Both the position numbers and the translations under genes were made by a program. The notes beneath the pieces are model-generated. The model did not search any database and was not told the origin of the DNA. It saw only the letters and a list, made by a program, of their open reading frames with translations. From CAYUET01 sp964443875 (GTDB taxonomy: Bacteria; Auribacterota; JAFGBW01), in NCBI GenBank assembly GCA_964443875.1, contig CAYUET010000002.1:158320-222319 (forward strand): a DNA stretch of 64,000 nt. Direction: 5' to 3'. This document shows, one piece after another, positions 8,273-18,922 of the stretch; positions within the stretch are counted from its first letter, which is position 1; each line of letters opens with the position of its first letter.

Positions 8273-8997
8273 AGAGGGAAATCAAGTACTTTGAAAATGA
8301 GTTTCAACGGGATACGGCGGCTGCAGATCTGATCATTTCATCAGCCGATATAGCTTTTAAGGAATCCAGGCCGTTTCTTTTCGTTTTATCAGGCGGTCAT
8401 TCGCCGCTGAAACTTTATCAGATGCTGGGCACCCGGCCCTGTAAAGATAAAATCGCCCGCGGCAAATTTCATTTCTTTTTTTCCGATGAACGAATGGTTC
8501 CTCCTGACAATCATCAGAGTAATTATTACAACGCCCATGAGCTTTTATTTAAAAATCTGGAGATGAATGAAAAATGTATTCACAGAATAAAAGGTGAATT
8601 ATCAACTGCGAAAAACGCTTCAAAGGATTATGAGAATCATTTAAAGAACTTTTTTAACCTGACTGGGGAAGATTTACCTGTTTTTGACCTGGTTTTATTG
8701 GGATTGGGGAAGGACGGGCATACTGCCTCTCTTTTTCCGGAGCATCAGGCGACTTATGCCAACAGGCATTGGGTCATCCCTGTTGAGCAGCCTGCGTCCG
8801 AACCTTTCATTCCAAGAGTCTCACTGACCCTGCCGGTACTCAATTCTGCAAGAAATGTCCTGTTTCTGGTCAATAAGCCTAATAAGGAGGAAGTCCTGGA
8901 TAGAATTCTGAATCAGGAACATGAAGCGCCCGAAACAACCTATCCGGCCGCAAGGATTAAGCCCCTAGGTAATTTATACTGGTATATCAGCAAATGA
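8260..8997 (+). CDS. pgl: 6-phosphogluconolactonase
   Basis: Hydrolyses 6-phosphogluconolactone made by Zwf. The 245-residue protein (DevB/SOL family) has LSGGHSPLKLY, FFSDERMVPPD and LLGLGKDGHTASLFP. The GTG at 8260 overlaps zwf by 13 bases; a second GTG at 8269 would give the common GTGA overlap and a 242-residue protein, with GGAAGAGAG at 8252-8260 as its ribosome site. Either start leaves the domain complete. With gnd and zwf this completes the oxidative branch in one operon. Confidence 0.93.
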   Translation: MAPVKREIKYFENEFQRDTAAADLIISSADIAFKESRPFLFVLSGGHSPLKLYQMLGTRPCKDKIARGKFHFFFSDERMVPPDNHQSNYYNAHELLFKNLEMNEKCIHRIKGELSTAKNASKDYENHLKNFFNLTGEDLPVFDLVLLGLGKDGHTASLFPEHQATYANRHWVIPVEQPASEPFIPRVSLTLPVLNSARNVLFLVNKPNKEEVLDRILNQEHEAPETTYPAARIKPLGNLYWYISK

Positions 8998-9071
8998 AAG
9001 CATGAAAAAACTCAATATTGAATTGAAGATTATCCATGGTTTGGACCGGTTTCATTAGTAAGGCGATCAGA

Positions 9072-10679
9072 TCATCCCTGAACGGACTTTAAGGCGGCGC
9101 CTATGAAGTCTCTGAAAAGCGGGTGGGCATTATCAGGCTTGGATTTGAATTCGGGGTGAAACTGAACAGCCACAAACCAGGGGTGCTTTTTGATTTCGAT
9201 CATTTCCACCAGACTGTGGTCCGGAGAAGTTCCGGAAAAAATAAAGCCCTTTTCTTCCATTGTCTTTTTATACTGGTTATTGAATTCATAGCGGTGTCTG
9301 TGTCGCTCATAAATGGCGGAATTTCCATAGGCCTTATAACTGAGCGTACTTTTTTTGAGGAGACAGGGGTAGGCGCCGAGCCGCATGGAAGCCCCCATGA
9401 CTTTTACATGTTTTTGCTCCTCCAGGAGGGAAATCACCGGATGTTTTGTCTTTTTATTGAATTCTGTGGAATCCGCATGTTTCAGTCCGCAGACGTTTCT
9501 TGCGAATTCAATACAGGCAAGCTGCATGCCCAGACAAAGCCCTAAAAACGGAATGTTGTTTTCTCTTGCATGGTGTATGGCTTCTATTTTTCCTTCAATC
9601 CCGCGGTCTCCGAATCCACCCGGAATAAGGAGACCTGTGACATCGCTCAGAATTTCAGCGACATTGTCCGGGGTGACTGTTTCTGAATCAATTTTTTTGA
9701 TGTTCACTTTGCAGTGATTGGCAATTCCTGCATGGCACAGAGATTCATAAACGGATTTATAGGCATCCTGATGGTTGATGTATTTCCCGACAAAGGCGAT
9801 TTTCACTTTATGTTCCGGTTTTTTGATCCGGGAAATAATTTTTTCCTCCCAGTCGCTTAGCTTCTTGGAAGTGGATTTCAGATTCAAAAGTCTGACAATC
9901 AGCTCATCGATCCATTCCACCTGGTAAAAAAGAGGAACCTCATAGATGGATTCGGCATCCAGCGCCTGGATGACACAGTCGGGGTTGACATTGCAGAACA
10001 ATCCTATTTTTCGCCGGGTCTCCTTATCAAGGGGTTTCTGTGTACGGCACAAAAGAATTTCCGGCTGGATTCCTATTTCGCGGAGTTTTTGCACGCTGTG
10101 CTGGGTCGGCTTGGTTTTTATTTCATCGGCGGTCGGGATATAGGGAATCAGTGTCAGATGGATATTGATGGCATTCATGGCCCCGACTTCCTGTTTCAAC
10201 TGGCGAATGGCCTCAAGAAAAGGAAGTCCTTCAATGTCTCCCACCGTGCCGCCGATTTCCACGATCACCACATTATATTTTTCTTCGGCATTAACGGCCA
10301 GCAGTCTTGATTTTATTTCATCGGTAATGTGCGGAATGACCTGGACGGTTGATCCAAGGTAGAGCCCCTTTCTTTCTCTTTCAATCACGGAACTGTAAAT
10401 GGACCCTGTCGTGATATTATTTAATTTACTGAAAGCGGCGTTGGAGAAACGTTCATAATGGCCCAGATCAAGATCCGTTTCAGCGCCGTCATCGGTCACG
10501 TAGACTTCTCCGTGCTGATAGGGATTCATGGTGCCCGGGTCAACATTGATATAGGGATCACATTTTACAATGGTTACCTTAATGCCACGCGATTCAAGAA
10601 GTTTGGCGATCGAGGCGGAGGCGATGCCCTTGCCAAGACTTGAAACAACTCCGCCGGTGATCAGAATATATTTTGTCAT
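9072..10679 (-). CDS. pyrG: CTP synthase
   Basis: Converts UTP to CTP with glutamine as nitrogen donor. The start is placed at MTKYILITGGVVSSLGKG, the canonical N-terminus, with AAAGGA upstream; an in-frame ATG at 10697 would add six residues and overlap the gltD stop as ATGA. The N-terminal synthase P-loop is GGVVSSLGKG. The C-terminal class I amidotransferase has the nucleophile Cys in GLCLGMQL and the His-Glu pair in QFHPEF. At about 535 residues the length is normal. It is the last gene of the glnA-gltB-gltD-pyrG run, so a glutamine consumer follows the glutamine and glutamate makers. Confidence 0.95.
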   Translation of the reverse strand: MTKYILITGGVVSSLGKGIASASIAKLLESRGIKVTIVKCDPYINVDPGTMNPYQHGEVYVTDDGAETDLDLGHYERFSNAAFSKLNNITTGSIYSSVIERERKGLYLGSTVQVIPHITDEIKSRLLAVNAEEKYNVVIVEIGGTVGDIEGLPFLEAIRQLKQEVGAMNAINIHLTLIPYIPTADEIKTKPTQHSVQKLREIGIQPEILLCRTQKPLDKETRRKIGLFCNVNPDCVIQALDAESIYEVPLFYQVEWIDELIVRLLNLKSTSKKLSDWEEKIISRIKKPEHKVKIAFVGKYINHQDAYKSVYESLCHAGIANHCKVNIKKIDSETVTPDNVAEILSDVTGLLIPGGFGDRGIEGKIEAIHHARENNIPFLGLCLGMQLACIEFARNVCGLKHADSTEFNKKTKHPVISLLEEQKHVKVMGASMRLGAYPCLLKKSTLSYKAYGNSAIYERHRHRYEFNNQYKKTMEEKGFIFSGTSPDHSLVEMIEIKKHPWFVAVQFHPEFKSKPDNAHPLFRDFIGAALKSVQG

Positions 10680-10693
10680 TGAAGGATGTCCTT

Positions 10694-12148
10694 TCATTTC
10701 ATGAGAGAATTATGGATTTCTTTTGCTGCTTCCCTGCCGTGATAAATGGCTCTGACAACAAGAGAAGCTCCGGTATCGGCGTCTCCGGCAACATAAATTT
10801 TTGGAACCGAGGTGGCGTAAGAATCCTTTGTTTTGGCAATAAATCCTCGCCCGTCAAGGGCGACATTCAGTTCGTTGAGGAGACGCCCGTGTTCAAGGTG
10901 AACAAAGCCCATGGCCAGAAACACCATGTCCGCTTCAAGGCTGAATTCAGAGCCTGGTATTTCAACCGGCTGCATCGGTTTTCCGGGGCCGGGAGATTTC
11001 CATTCCACACGGCAACAGATCACTTTTTTAACGGAACCCTCCCCTTCAAACCTCTTTGTCGAAATATTCCAGTCGCGGGAACAGCCTTCCTCATGAGAGC
11101 TGCTGGTGCGCAGAATGACCGGCCATTCAGGCCATACAGGATTATAAGTCTCTTTCCATTCCCGGGGTTGGGGCATGATTTCAAACTGGGTTATTCTTTT
11201 CGCGCCCTGGCGGTTCGCCGTGCCCACGCAGTCTGAGCCAGTATCTCCGCCGCCTATGACCAGCACGGATTTACCTTTGGAATTGATCGATGAACACGGA
11301 GCCGCGTGCGGGGCGGTATTTTCCGCGCGGCCTTCCCCTGAGAGAAACAGATTGGACTGCATGAGGTATTCCAGGGCCTGGTAAACCCCGGAAAGCTCAC
11401 GCCCCGGAATTTTTAAATCCCTGGCTTCACGGGCGCCTACGGTCAGAAGGATGGCGTCATAGTTTTTCTTCAGGTATCGGGCGGAAATGTCCTCGCCGAT
11501 GTTGACATCCGTTTCAAAACAGACTCCTTCCGCCGTCATCTGTTCGATGCGCCTGTCAATGATGTGTTTTTCAAGTTTGAAATCAGGGATCCCGTATCTC
11601 AGGATACCTCCGGCCTTTCCGGCTTTTTCATAGAGGGTGACCTGGTGTCCGAGCCTGCGGAGCTGCTGGGCCGAAGCCAGACCTGCGGGCCCGGAGCCGA
11701 TGACGGCAATTTTTTTTCCGGTCTCAACCCGGGGGGGCTGCGGTTTTACAAGACCGTTCTTAAAACAGTGTTCGATAACGGCGAGCTCAATCTGCCTTAT
11801 GGTGACAGGGCTGGAACTGATGGAAAGGGTGCAGGCACATTCGCACGGAGCAGGACAGATGCGCCCTGTAATTTCAGGGAAATTATTGGTCGCCTCGAGT
11901 CTGGAGAGCGCCTCCTCCCATTTTCCCTTGTAAACCAGATGGTTCCATTCGGGAATCAGGTTAAAAAGCGGGCAGCCCTTGGAGTGGCAGAAGGGGATCC
12001 CGCAATCCATACACCTGGCCGCCTGGATTTTAATCTCCTCTTCGGACAAAGAGGTTACAACATCCTTATAATCGCTGAGGCGTTCATTGACCGGCCTGTA
12101 AGAAGCGGTTTTTCTTTCATATTCCATAAATCCTGTTGTTTTACCCAT
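10694..12148 (-). CDS. gltD: Glutamate synthase small subunit
   Basis: The 484-residue FAD/NAD(P)H subunit supplies electrons to GltB for glutamate formation. The N-terminal region has the Fe-S cysteine clusters CMDCGIPFC and CPAPCECAC. FAD binding is at GSGPAGLASAQQLRRLGH, NAD(P)H binding at VIGGGDTGSDCVG, and the second FAD motif is near IYVAGDADTG. It overlaps the end of gltB by eight bases, so the two subunits are translationally coupled. Confidence 0.94.
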   Translation of the reverse strand: MGKTTGFMEYERKTASYRPVNERLSDYKDVVTSLSEEEIKIQAARCMDCGIPFCHSKGCPLFNLIPEWNHLVYKGKWEEALSRLEATNNFPEITGRICPAPCECACTLSISSSPVTIRQIELAVIEHCFKNGLVKPQPPRVETGKKIAVIGSGPAGLASAQQLRRLGHQVTLYEKAGKAGGILRYGIPDFKLEKHIIDRRIEQMTAEGVCFETDVNIGEDISARYLKKNYDAILLTVGAREARDLKIPGRELSGVYQALEYLMQSNLFLSGEGRAENTAPHAAPCSSINSKGKSVLVIGGGDTGSDCVGTANRQGAKRITQFEIMPQPREWKETYNPVWPEWPVILRTSSSHEEGCSRDWNISTKRFEGEGSVKKVICCRVEWKSPGPGKPMQPVEIPGSEFSLEADMVFLAMGFVHLEHGRLLNELNVALDGRGFIAKTKDSYATSVPKIYVAGDADTGASLVVRAIYHGREAAKEIHNSLMK

Positions 12149-15100
12149 GGGTGAGCACCTCCTCGGTCATTCCGACAAGTTCTGTTTCTTTAGATTCATC
12201 CTTCTTAAGTTTTGAGAGAGCCTTTTGATAATCAATCGGCATGACCTTGACAAACTTCATCATTGTTTCAGACCATGCATGAAGGATAGAGGCCGCATAT
12301 TTCGAACCGGTATACCGGACATGTTTTTCAATAAGCTCATAGAGGAGCAGCTGATCCGCCCGGTCGGACACGGGTTCAATATTCACCATTTCAAGGTTGC
12401 ATCTTGTATCAAAGAGCTGGTTTTCATCCAGAATAAAAGCGATCCCTCCGCTCATTCCCGCGGCGAAGTTGATTCCGGTCTCCCCGAGCACAACCACAAC
12501 ACCGCCTGTCATGTATTCACAGGCGTGGTCTCCCACCCCCTCCACGACAGAAATGGCCCCGCTGTTGCGGACCGCGAAACGTTCACCCGCCATTCCAGCA
12601 ATATAGACTTCTCCGCTGGTGGCCCCGAAAAGGCTGACATTTCCTGCGATGCTGTTTTCCTCAGGATTGAAGACTGATTTTTTATCCGGATATAAAATGA
12701 TTTTTCCGCCTGAAAGCCCCTTGCCTATAAAATCATTGGTATCCCCCTCAAGTTCAAAGGTTACCCCTTTTGCCAGGAACGCGCCGAAGCTCTGTCCTGC
12801 GGAGCCTTTGAATTTACAGTGAATCGTATTGTCAGGCAGTCCGTCTGCCCCGTATTTTCGCGCAATTTCAGAACTCAGCATGGCGCCGACAGTCCTGTTT
12901 TTATTTCTGACAGGCATCTCCACAGAGGCGGAGGTTTTGTTTTCTATCGCCTTTGAAACTTTTTTTATAATTTCAAGATCGATGGATTCTGAAAAATCGT
13001 GGACCTGTTTTTGGGTGCAGTACAGGGAACTCCCTTCAGGGATTTCCGGTTTAACGAAGAGTCTGGAAAAATCCAGTCCGTTTGTTTTCCAGTGATTCAG
13101 CGCCGTTCTCACATCAAGACGGTCGACCTGCCCCACCATTTCATTAAATGTTCTGAAGCCCAGTTCAGCCATTATTTCCCGTACATCCCGTGCGACAAAA
13201 CGCATAAAATTAATGATATGTTCCGGTTTGCCTGTGAATTTTTTCCGAAGTGCCGGGTCCTGGGTTGCTACTCCGAAAGGACAGGTGTTCAGATGGCATT
13301 TCCTCATCATGACGCATCCCAGGGTCAGCAGGGAGACCGTTCCAAAGCCGAATTCCTCGGCCCCCAGGAGGGCGCCTATCACCACATCTCTTCCGGTCAT
13401 CAGTTTTCCGTCTGTCTGAACACGGATTTTATCGCGCAGGGAATTTTTCACAAGAGTCTGCTGTGTTTCAGCAAGCCCGATTTCCCAGGGGATTCCGGCA
13501 TACTTGATGGAAGATATGGGGGAAGCCCCGGTTCCGCCGTCGTGTCCGCTGATCAGAACCATTTCCGCCTTGCCTTTGGCGACTCCTGCAGCAATTGTTC
13601 CAACCCCCAGCTCAGAGACCAGTTTGACCGAAATGCGTGCATCCCGGTTTGCATTTTTTAAATCGAAGATCAGCTGGGCCAGGTCTTCAATGGAATAAAT
13701 GTCATGGTGCGGAGGGGGGGAGATCAGCATTACCCCGGGTGTGGAGTGCCTGACTTTTGCGATAACCTTGTCCACCTTGTGTCCCGGCAGCTGTCCGCCT
13801 TCCCCGGGTTTTGCCCCCTGGGCCATTTTTATCTGAAGCTCTTTTGAATTCACAAGATAATTGATGGTGACTCCGAAACGTCCGGAGGCAACCTGCTTGA
13901 TGGCGCTTTTTGCGGAATCTCCGTTGGGAAACGGGTTATAGCGTTCCTCTTCCTCCCCTCCTTCTCCGGAATTTGAAGCGGCCCCGAGCCGGTTCATGGC
14001 GATGGCCATGGTCTCATGAGCCTCCTTGCTGATCGAGCCGAAAGACATGGCAGAAGTGATGAAGCGTTTAATGATGTTCTCTTCACCTTCCACTTCATCA
14101 AGGGGGATTGATTTTCCGGGTTTGAATTTGAAAAGGCCCCTGGGTGTGCACAGATGACTGTTCTGTTCATTCACCGCTTCGGTATATTTTTTATAGACCC
14201 GGTAATCATTTTCTCGTACGGATTTCTGCAGCAGGGATACTGTTTCGGGATTAACCCGTCTGTCTTCCGTGTTCTTTCTGTAATGGATGTGTCCTCCCGA
14301 ATCGAGGAAATCAATTCCGTATTTTATTTTTTCAAAGGCGGCTTTGTGTCTCATTCCGGCTTCTTTTTCAACAATCTCCAGTCCGATTCCTCCTATTCTT
14401 GAAGACGTTCCGGGGAAATATTCCGCGATAAAATCTGGGTGAAGCCCTACGGCTTCAAAAATCTGGGCGCTTTTATAGCTCCGGATCGTTGAAATTCCCA
14501 TTTTAGAAAGGATTTTGAGCAGTCCTTTCTTGAGAGCGGTGATGTAATTGTCAATCGCCGCTTCAAGGCTTAAACTCTGCGGTAAATCGCCTTTTTCATA
14601 CATCTGGACGATGGCTTCGTAGGCAAGATAAGGATTGACAGCGCTTGCCCCGTAACCCACCAGGGTTGCAAAATGCATCACATCACGCGCTTCACCTGTT
14701 TCAATTACCAGCCCGGACAGATGCCGTTTACCTTTTTTTACAAGATAATGGTGAATGCAGGAGGTCGCTAAAAGCGCGGGGATGGGCACTGTTTCATTGG
14801 AAATGTCCCGGTCGCTTAAAATAATCATGGACACACCCTGATCAATATTTTTTTCTGCTTCAGCACACAGGGCCCTGAGTGAATTCTCCAATCCGCTTCC
14901 TGAACCTTCTGTCCTGAAAAGCATGGGAAGAACGCATATTTTATAATCGGAAATGCCGCCTTTTTTCAATTTGGAGATATCCTCATTGGTCAGCACCGGG
15001 TGCGGAAGTTTCAATTGATGGCAGTGCAGGGGAGTCTGTTCAAGCAGATTTCTTTCACGCCCCGTAAAAGCCATGAGCGACATGACAAGATTTTCACGGT

Positions 15101-16679
15101 AGGGATCAATGGGCGGATTGGTGACCTGGGCAAAAAGCTGTTTAAAATAGGTATACAAAAGCTGGGGCCTTTGCGACAAAACCGCAAGGGAGGCGTCGTT
15201 ACCCATTGAATTGACAGGTTCCTGCCCCGATTCGGCCATGGGGCCGATGATCATACTCAGTTCCTCAAGGGTGTATCCGAAAACATTGAGGCGCAATTTG
15301 AGTGCCTTTTCATCAATCCTGAAGGGCTCCGGGATTTGAAACAAACCTCTTAATTCAATACGGTTTTCTTTAAGCCAGTTCCTGTAGGGAGCCTGTCTCG
15401 ATACGGTTGCCTTGATTTCATTGTCCCGCAGAATTCTGCCGGCAAGTGTGTCCACAAGGAGCATTTTCCCGGGGGCCAGCCTTCCTTTTTCAACCACATC
15501 TTCGGGCGGAAAATCAAGAACACCCACCTCCGAGGCCAGAACGATTTTCCCGCTTTTCGATATCACATATCGGCCGGGTCTCAGCCCGTTCCTGTCCAGT
15601 ACGGCGCCGATTCGTTCCCCGTCGGTAAAGGCGATTGCAGCGGGTCCGTCCCAGGGCTCCATCACGGCCGCATGAAATTCATAAAAAGCCCGTTTGTCTT
15701 CGCTGATATGATACTTTGTCCCGAAGGGCTCGGGTACCATCATCATCATGGCGTGCTCCATTGAGCGTCCGCCGAGCACAAGCAGTTCATAAACATTGTC
15801 AAAAATTGCGGAATCCGATGCATTGGGAGTTGCAATGGGAAACAGTTTTGAAATGTCGTCTCCGAAAAAACCGGAAGAGAGGGTTTTTTCGCGGGCCTTC
15901 ATCTTATTCAGGTTTCCCCGCAGGGTGTTGATTTCTCCATTGTGGGCGATATACCGGAAGGGATGCGCCAGAGCCCAGGAAGGAAAAGTGTTTGTCGAAT
16001 AACGCTGGTGAACCATGGCCAGGCAGCTCGTGAAATCCGGATCGCTCAGGTCGGGATAAAACGACTCCAGCTGAGCCGCCACAAACATTCCTTTGTAGAT
16101 GATTGTTTTGCAGGATAGGGAGGAAATGTAAAAGTCTTCCATCCCCAGCCCCGACTCTCTGGCTTTGGTCTCAACCAATTTTCTTATAATGTATAATTTT
16201 CGTTCAAGGTTTATCCCCTCAAGGCCCGCGACAGTAATGAAGACCTGTTTGAACTGAGGCAGGCTATCCAGAGCCATTTTTCCGAGACAATCCGGCTTTA
16301 CCGGCACGTCACGGTATCCTGAAATAACAGCCCCTTCTGATTTCGCGACTTCCCCGATTATTTGAATTGCCTTTTCAAGAGAGGCCGGGGATTGGGGCAA
16401 AAACAGCATTCCGATCCCGTAGCCATGGGCTTTGGGAAGTGTAATTCCTGATTTTGCACATTCTTTTGAAAAGAACGAGTGAGGAATCTGTGTGAGGATG
16501 CCGCATCCGTCACCGGTTTTCATATCCCCGCTGAGGGCGCCCCGGTGAACGAGATTCTTCAGAATATTCAATCCGTCGGCAACGATCTCATGATTTTTGA
16601 CGCCTTTAATATCTGCTACAAATCCGACGCCGCAGCTGTCATGCTCGTATTCGGGATCGTATAAACCTTCTTTTTTCAT
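12141..16679 (-). CDS. gltB: Glutamate synthase large subunit
   Basis: Transfers the glutamine amide to 2-oxoglutarate. The 1512-residue protein has the full GltB architecture: an N-terminal class II amidotransferase whose nucleophile should be Cys16 (in HDSCGVGF) after removal of a short propeptide, a central domain, the FMN-binding synthase domain with the 3Fe-4S motif CVMMRKCHLNTC, and the C-terminal beta-helix GXGXG domain. It lies 38 bases after glnA on the same strand. Together GlnA and GltBD form the high-affinity ammonium assimilation cycle. Confidence 0.96.
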   Translation of the reverse strand: MKKEGLYDPEYEHDSCGVGFVADIKGVKNHEIVADGLNILKNLVHRGALSGDMKTGDGCGILTQIPHSFFSKECAKSGITLPKAHGYGIGMLFLPQSPASLEKAIQIIGEVAKSEGAVISGYRDVPVKPDCLGKMALDSLPQFKQVFITVAGLEGINLERKLYIIRKLVETKARESGLGMEDFYISSLSCKTIIYKGMFVAAQLESFYPDLSDPDFTSCLAMVHQRYSTNTFPSWALAHPFRYIAHNGEINTLRGNLNKMKAREKTLSSGFFGDDISKLFPIATPNASDSAIFDNVYELLVLGGRSMEHAMMMMVPEPFGTKYHISEDKRAFYEFHAAVMEPWDGPAAIAFTDGERIGAVLDRNGLRPGRYVISKSGKIVLASEVGVLDFPPEDVVEKGRLAPGKMLLVDTLAGRILRDNEIKATVSRQAPYRNWLKENRIELRGLFQIPEPFRIDEKALKLRLNVFGYTLEELSMIIGPMAESGQEPVNSMGNDASLAVLSQRPQLLYTYFKQLFAQVTNPPIDPYRENLVMSLMAFTGRERNLLEQTPLHCHQLKLPHPVLTNEDISKLKKGGISDYKICVLPMLFRTEGSGSGLENSLRALCAEAEKNIDQGVSMIILSDRDISNETVPIPALLATSCIHHYLVKKGKRHLSGLVIETGEARDVMHFATLVGYGASAVNPYLAYEAIVQMYEKGDLPQSLSLEAAIDNYITALKKGLLKILSKMGISTIRSYKSAQIFEAVGLHPDFIAEYFPGTSSRIGGIGLEIVEKEAGMRHKAAFEKIKYGIDFLDSGGHIHYRKNTEDRRVNPETVSLLQKSVRENDYRVYKKYTEAVNEQNSHLCTPRGLFKFKPGKSIPLDEVEGEENIIKRFITSAMSFGSISKEAHETMAIAMNRLGAASNSGEGGEEEERYNPFPNGDSAKSAIKQVASGRFGVTINYLVNSKELQIKMAQGAKPGEGGQLPGHKVDKVIAKVRHSTPGVMLISPPPHHDIYSIEDLAQLIFDLKNANRDARISVKLVSELGVGTIAAGVAKGKAEMVLISGHDGGTGASPISSIKYAGIPWEIGLAETQQTLVKNSLRDKIRVQTDGKLMTGRDVVIGALLGAEEFGFGTVSLLTLGCVMMRKCHLNTCPFGVATQDPALRKKFTGKPEHIINFMRFVARDVREIMAELGFRTFNEMVGQVDRLDVRTALNHWKTNGLDFSRLFVKPEIPEGSSLYCTQKQVHDFSESIDLEIIKKVSKAIENKTSASVEMPVRNKNRTVGAMLSSEIARKYGADGLPDNTIHCKFKGSAGQSFGAFLAKGVTFELEGDTNDFIGKGLSGGKIILYPDKKSVFNPEENSIAGNVSLFGATSGEVYIAGMAGERFAVRNSGAISVVEGVGDHACEYMTGGVVVVLGETGINFAAGMSGGIAFILDENQLFDTRCNLEMVNIEPVSDRADQLLLYELIEKHVRYTGSKYAASILHAWSETMMKFVKVMPIDYQKALSKLKKDESKETELVGMTEEVLTHG

Positions 16680-16717
16680 GTCGCTTTTTTTCCTTCCTGA
16701 TGCTGCTTAATGCGCTG

Positions 16718-18823
16718 TTACAATTTAAAAAGCATGTCGCCGTAAACCGGAACGGGCCAGTAATCGCTGGCGAGAAGAGATTCGAGAGCGTCGATATCCT
16801 CCCTCAGGCTCTGTATCTGCGTAAAGACATCATCCCTGTAGGATTCTGCCTGTTTTGTGACATCACTTATCCCTTTTGCCTTTTCTCTCGCCTCTTCAAG
16901 TTTTTGTACCTTTGAATAGGCAGAGTCCAGATGCTTTGAAACTTTTTCTGCAATATCCTGCATTACTCTGGAGGAGTTTCCGGAAGCTTTGGCCGCATTT
17001 CCAAGAAAATCAAGATAGTCAATGGCTGCGGGTATAAACTGGCGTTTTGTCATATGCACCGCGCAGTTTGCCTCAATATTGATGGCCTTGGAATACTGCT
17101 CGGTATAGATTTCATAGCGTGAATGCAGTTCTTCCTTTGACAGAATCTTGTATTTTTCAAAAAGTTTTACCGCTTTCGGTTCAAGGTAGGCCTTTAAGGC
17201 ATCCACGGTATTTTTGACGTTGGGGAGCTCTCTTTTACCTGCTTCCTTTACCCAGTCCTGGGTATAATTATTGCCGTTGAAAATAATCCGGCCGTGCTTT
17301 TCGATCACTTCTTTTACATAGCGGGTGATTTCAGAGCTTTTGTCTTTTGATTTTTCAAGCCGGGTGGCAAGATCATCAAGAGTTTCCGCGGCAATGGTGT
17401 TCAGGGCGACATTGGGTCCTGCGATGGAGGCGGAGGAGCCGACCATGCGGAATTCAAATTTATTGCCTGTGAACGCAAAGGGGGAAGTCCTGTTGCGGTC
17501 GGAATTGTCTTTGGGAAGATGGGGCAGGGTGTCCACGCCGACCTTGATGTGAGACAGGCTGCCGGATTTGATTTTTTCACCTTTTGCGATCTTCGTTAAA
17601 ATTTCAGTCAGCATGTCTCCCAGAAAAATGGAAATGATGGCCGGAGGGGCTTCATTGGCGCCAAGCCTGTGATCATTTCCCGGTGTTGCGGCTGAAGCTC
17701 TCAGAAGGTCTGCATGAAGGTCGACCGCTTTTATGACGGCGCAGCAGAAGGCAAGAAACTGCTGGTTGTCCTCAGGGGTTGTGCCGGGTTCAAGCAGATT
17801 GATTCCGTCATTGGTGCTGAGAGACCAGTTGTTGTGCTTGCCTGAACCATTAATGCCGGCAAAGGGCTTTTCGTGGAGAATACACACAAGGTTGTGTCTC
17901 AGGGCCACTTTCTGCATGGTTTCCATGACAAGCTGATTGTGGTCTGTGGCGATGTTTGTCGTTGAAAAGATCGGAGCCAGTTCATACTGGGAAGGGGCCA
18001 CTTCATTGTGTTTGGTCTTGGCCGAAACGCCCATTTTCCAGAGTTCAACGTCCAGGTCCTTCATGAATTGAGAAATCCTGTCCTTGAGTGCCCCGAAATA
18101 CTGATCTTCCAGTTCCTGTCCCTTGGGGGAGGATGCACCGAAAAGTGTCCTGTTGCACATTAAAAGATCTGTTCTTTCATAGAAATAATTCTTGTCGATC
18201 AGAAAATATTCCTGTTCCGGCCCTACGGTTGCAATTACATTTTTGGATGAGGAATTGCCCAGGGCTCTTAAAACTCTTATCGCCTCTTTTGAAACGGCTG
18301 CCATGGAGCGCAAAAGCGGGGTTTTCTTATCAAGGGCTTCTCCGTTATAGGAGCAGAAGGCTGTAGGAATGCAAAGGGTGACATGACCCGCCGAGTCTGT
18401 TTTCAGGAAGGCCGGAGAGGTGCAGTCCCAGGCTGTATAACCGCGCGCTTCAAACGTTGCGCGCAATCCGCCGCTTGGAAAGGAAGAGGCGTCAGGCTCT
18501 CCCTGGATGAGCTGTTTTCCTGAAAATTCCATGATGACTCCGCCGTTGGGTGTGGGAGAAATAAAGGAATCATGCTTTTCAGCCGTAATGTTCGTCAGAG
18601 GCTGAAACCAGTGCGTATAGTGAGTGGCTCCTTTTTCAATCGCCCAGTCTTTCATGGCATTGGCGACAACATCCGCAACTTCATGTTTTAAAGGTTTGCA
18701 ATTTTCAATCGTATCCCTGAGAGACTTGTAAGTGTCTTTAGGAAGTCTTTCCCGCATGGCTTTATCATTAAAAACATTAATCCCGAATACATAAGTGATA
18801 TCTTCATTTTTTTCTTTCATCAT
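16718..18823 (-). CDS. glnN: Type III glutamine synthetase
   Basis: ATP-dependent amidation of glutamate. At 701 residues it matches the GSIII family (about 700-730 residues), much longer than GSI. Recognisable segments include GGLRATFEARGYTAWDC, a glutamate-rich metal site region at GPEQEYFLID, and NEVAPSQYELAPIF. GSIII enzymes are common in Bacteroidota, cyanobacteria and several anaerobes. A sigma-54-type promoter lies about 95-115 bases upstream, so nitrogen-responsive transcription of the glnN-gltBD-pyrG operon is likely. Confidence 0.95.
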   Translation of the reverse strand: MMKEKNEDITYVFGINVFNDKAMRERLPKDTYKSLRDTIENCKPLKHEVADVVANAMKDWAIEKGATHYTHWFQPLTNITAEKHDSFISPTPNGGVIMEFSGKQLIQGEPDASSFPSGGLRATFEARGYTAWDCTSPAFLKTDSAGHVTLCIPTAFCSYNGEALDKKTPLLRSMAAVSKEAIRVLRALGNSSSKNVIATVGPEQEYFLIDKNYFYERTDLLMCNRTLFGASSPKGQELEDQYFGALKDRISQFMKDLDVELWKMGVSAKTKHNEVAPSQYELAPIFSTTNIATDHNQLVMETMQKVALRHNLVCILHEKPFAGINGSGKHNNWSLSTNDGINLLEPGTTPEDNQQFLAFCCAVIKAVDLHADLLRASAATPGNDHRLGANEAPPAIISIFLGDMLTEILTKIAKGEKIKSGSLSHIKVGVDTLPHLPKDNSDRNRTSPFAFTGNKFEFRMVGSSASIAGPNVALNTIAAETLDDLATRLEKSKDKSSEITRYVKEVIEKHGRIIFNGNNYTQDWVKEAGKRELPNVKNTVDALKAYLEPKAVKLFEKYKILSKEELHSRYEIYTEQYSKAINIEANCAVHMTKRQFIPAAIDYLDFLGNAAKASGNSSRVMQDIAEKVSKHLDSAYSKVQKLEEAREKAKGISDVTKQAESYRDDVFTQIQSLREDIDALESLLASDYWPVPVYGDMLFKL

Positions 18824-18922
18824 GTTTCTCCTGTTTCAGGTTTCAAATCGTTATTATTGTCTTAACCGCTGAAAAATAAAAGTATTGTTTATAAAAATAC
18901 ATGCGCAGTATATGATGGAATA

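Noticed and set aside
10673..11236. 187-codon plus-strand frame opposite gltD
   Set aside because: It is entirely antisense to the gltD reading frame and has no family resemblance.
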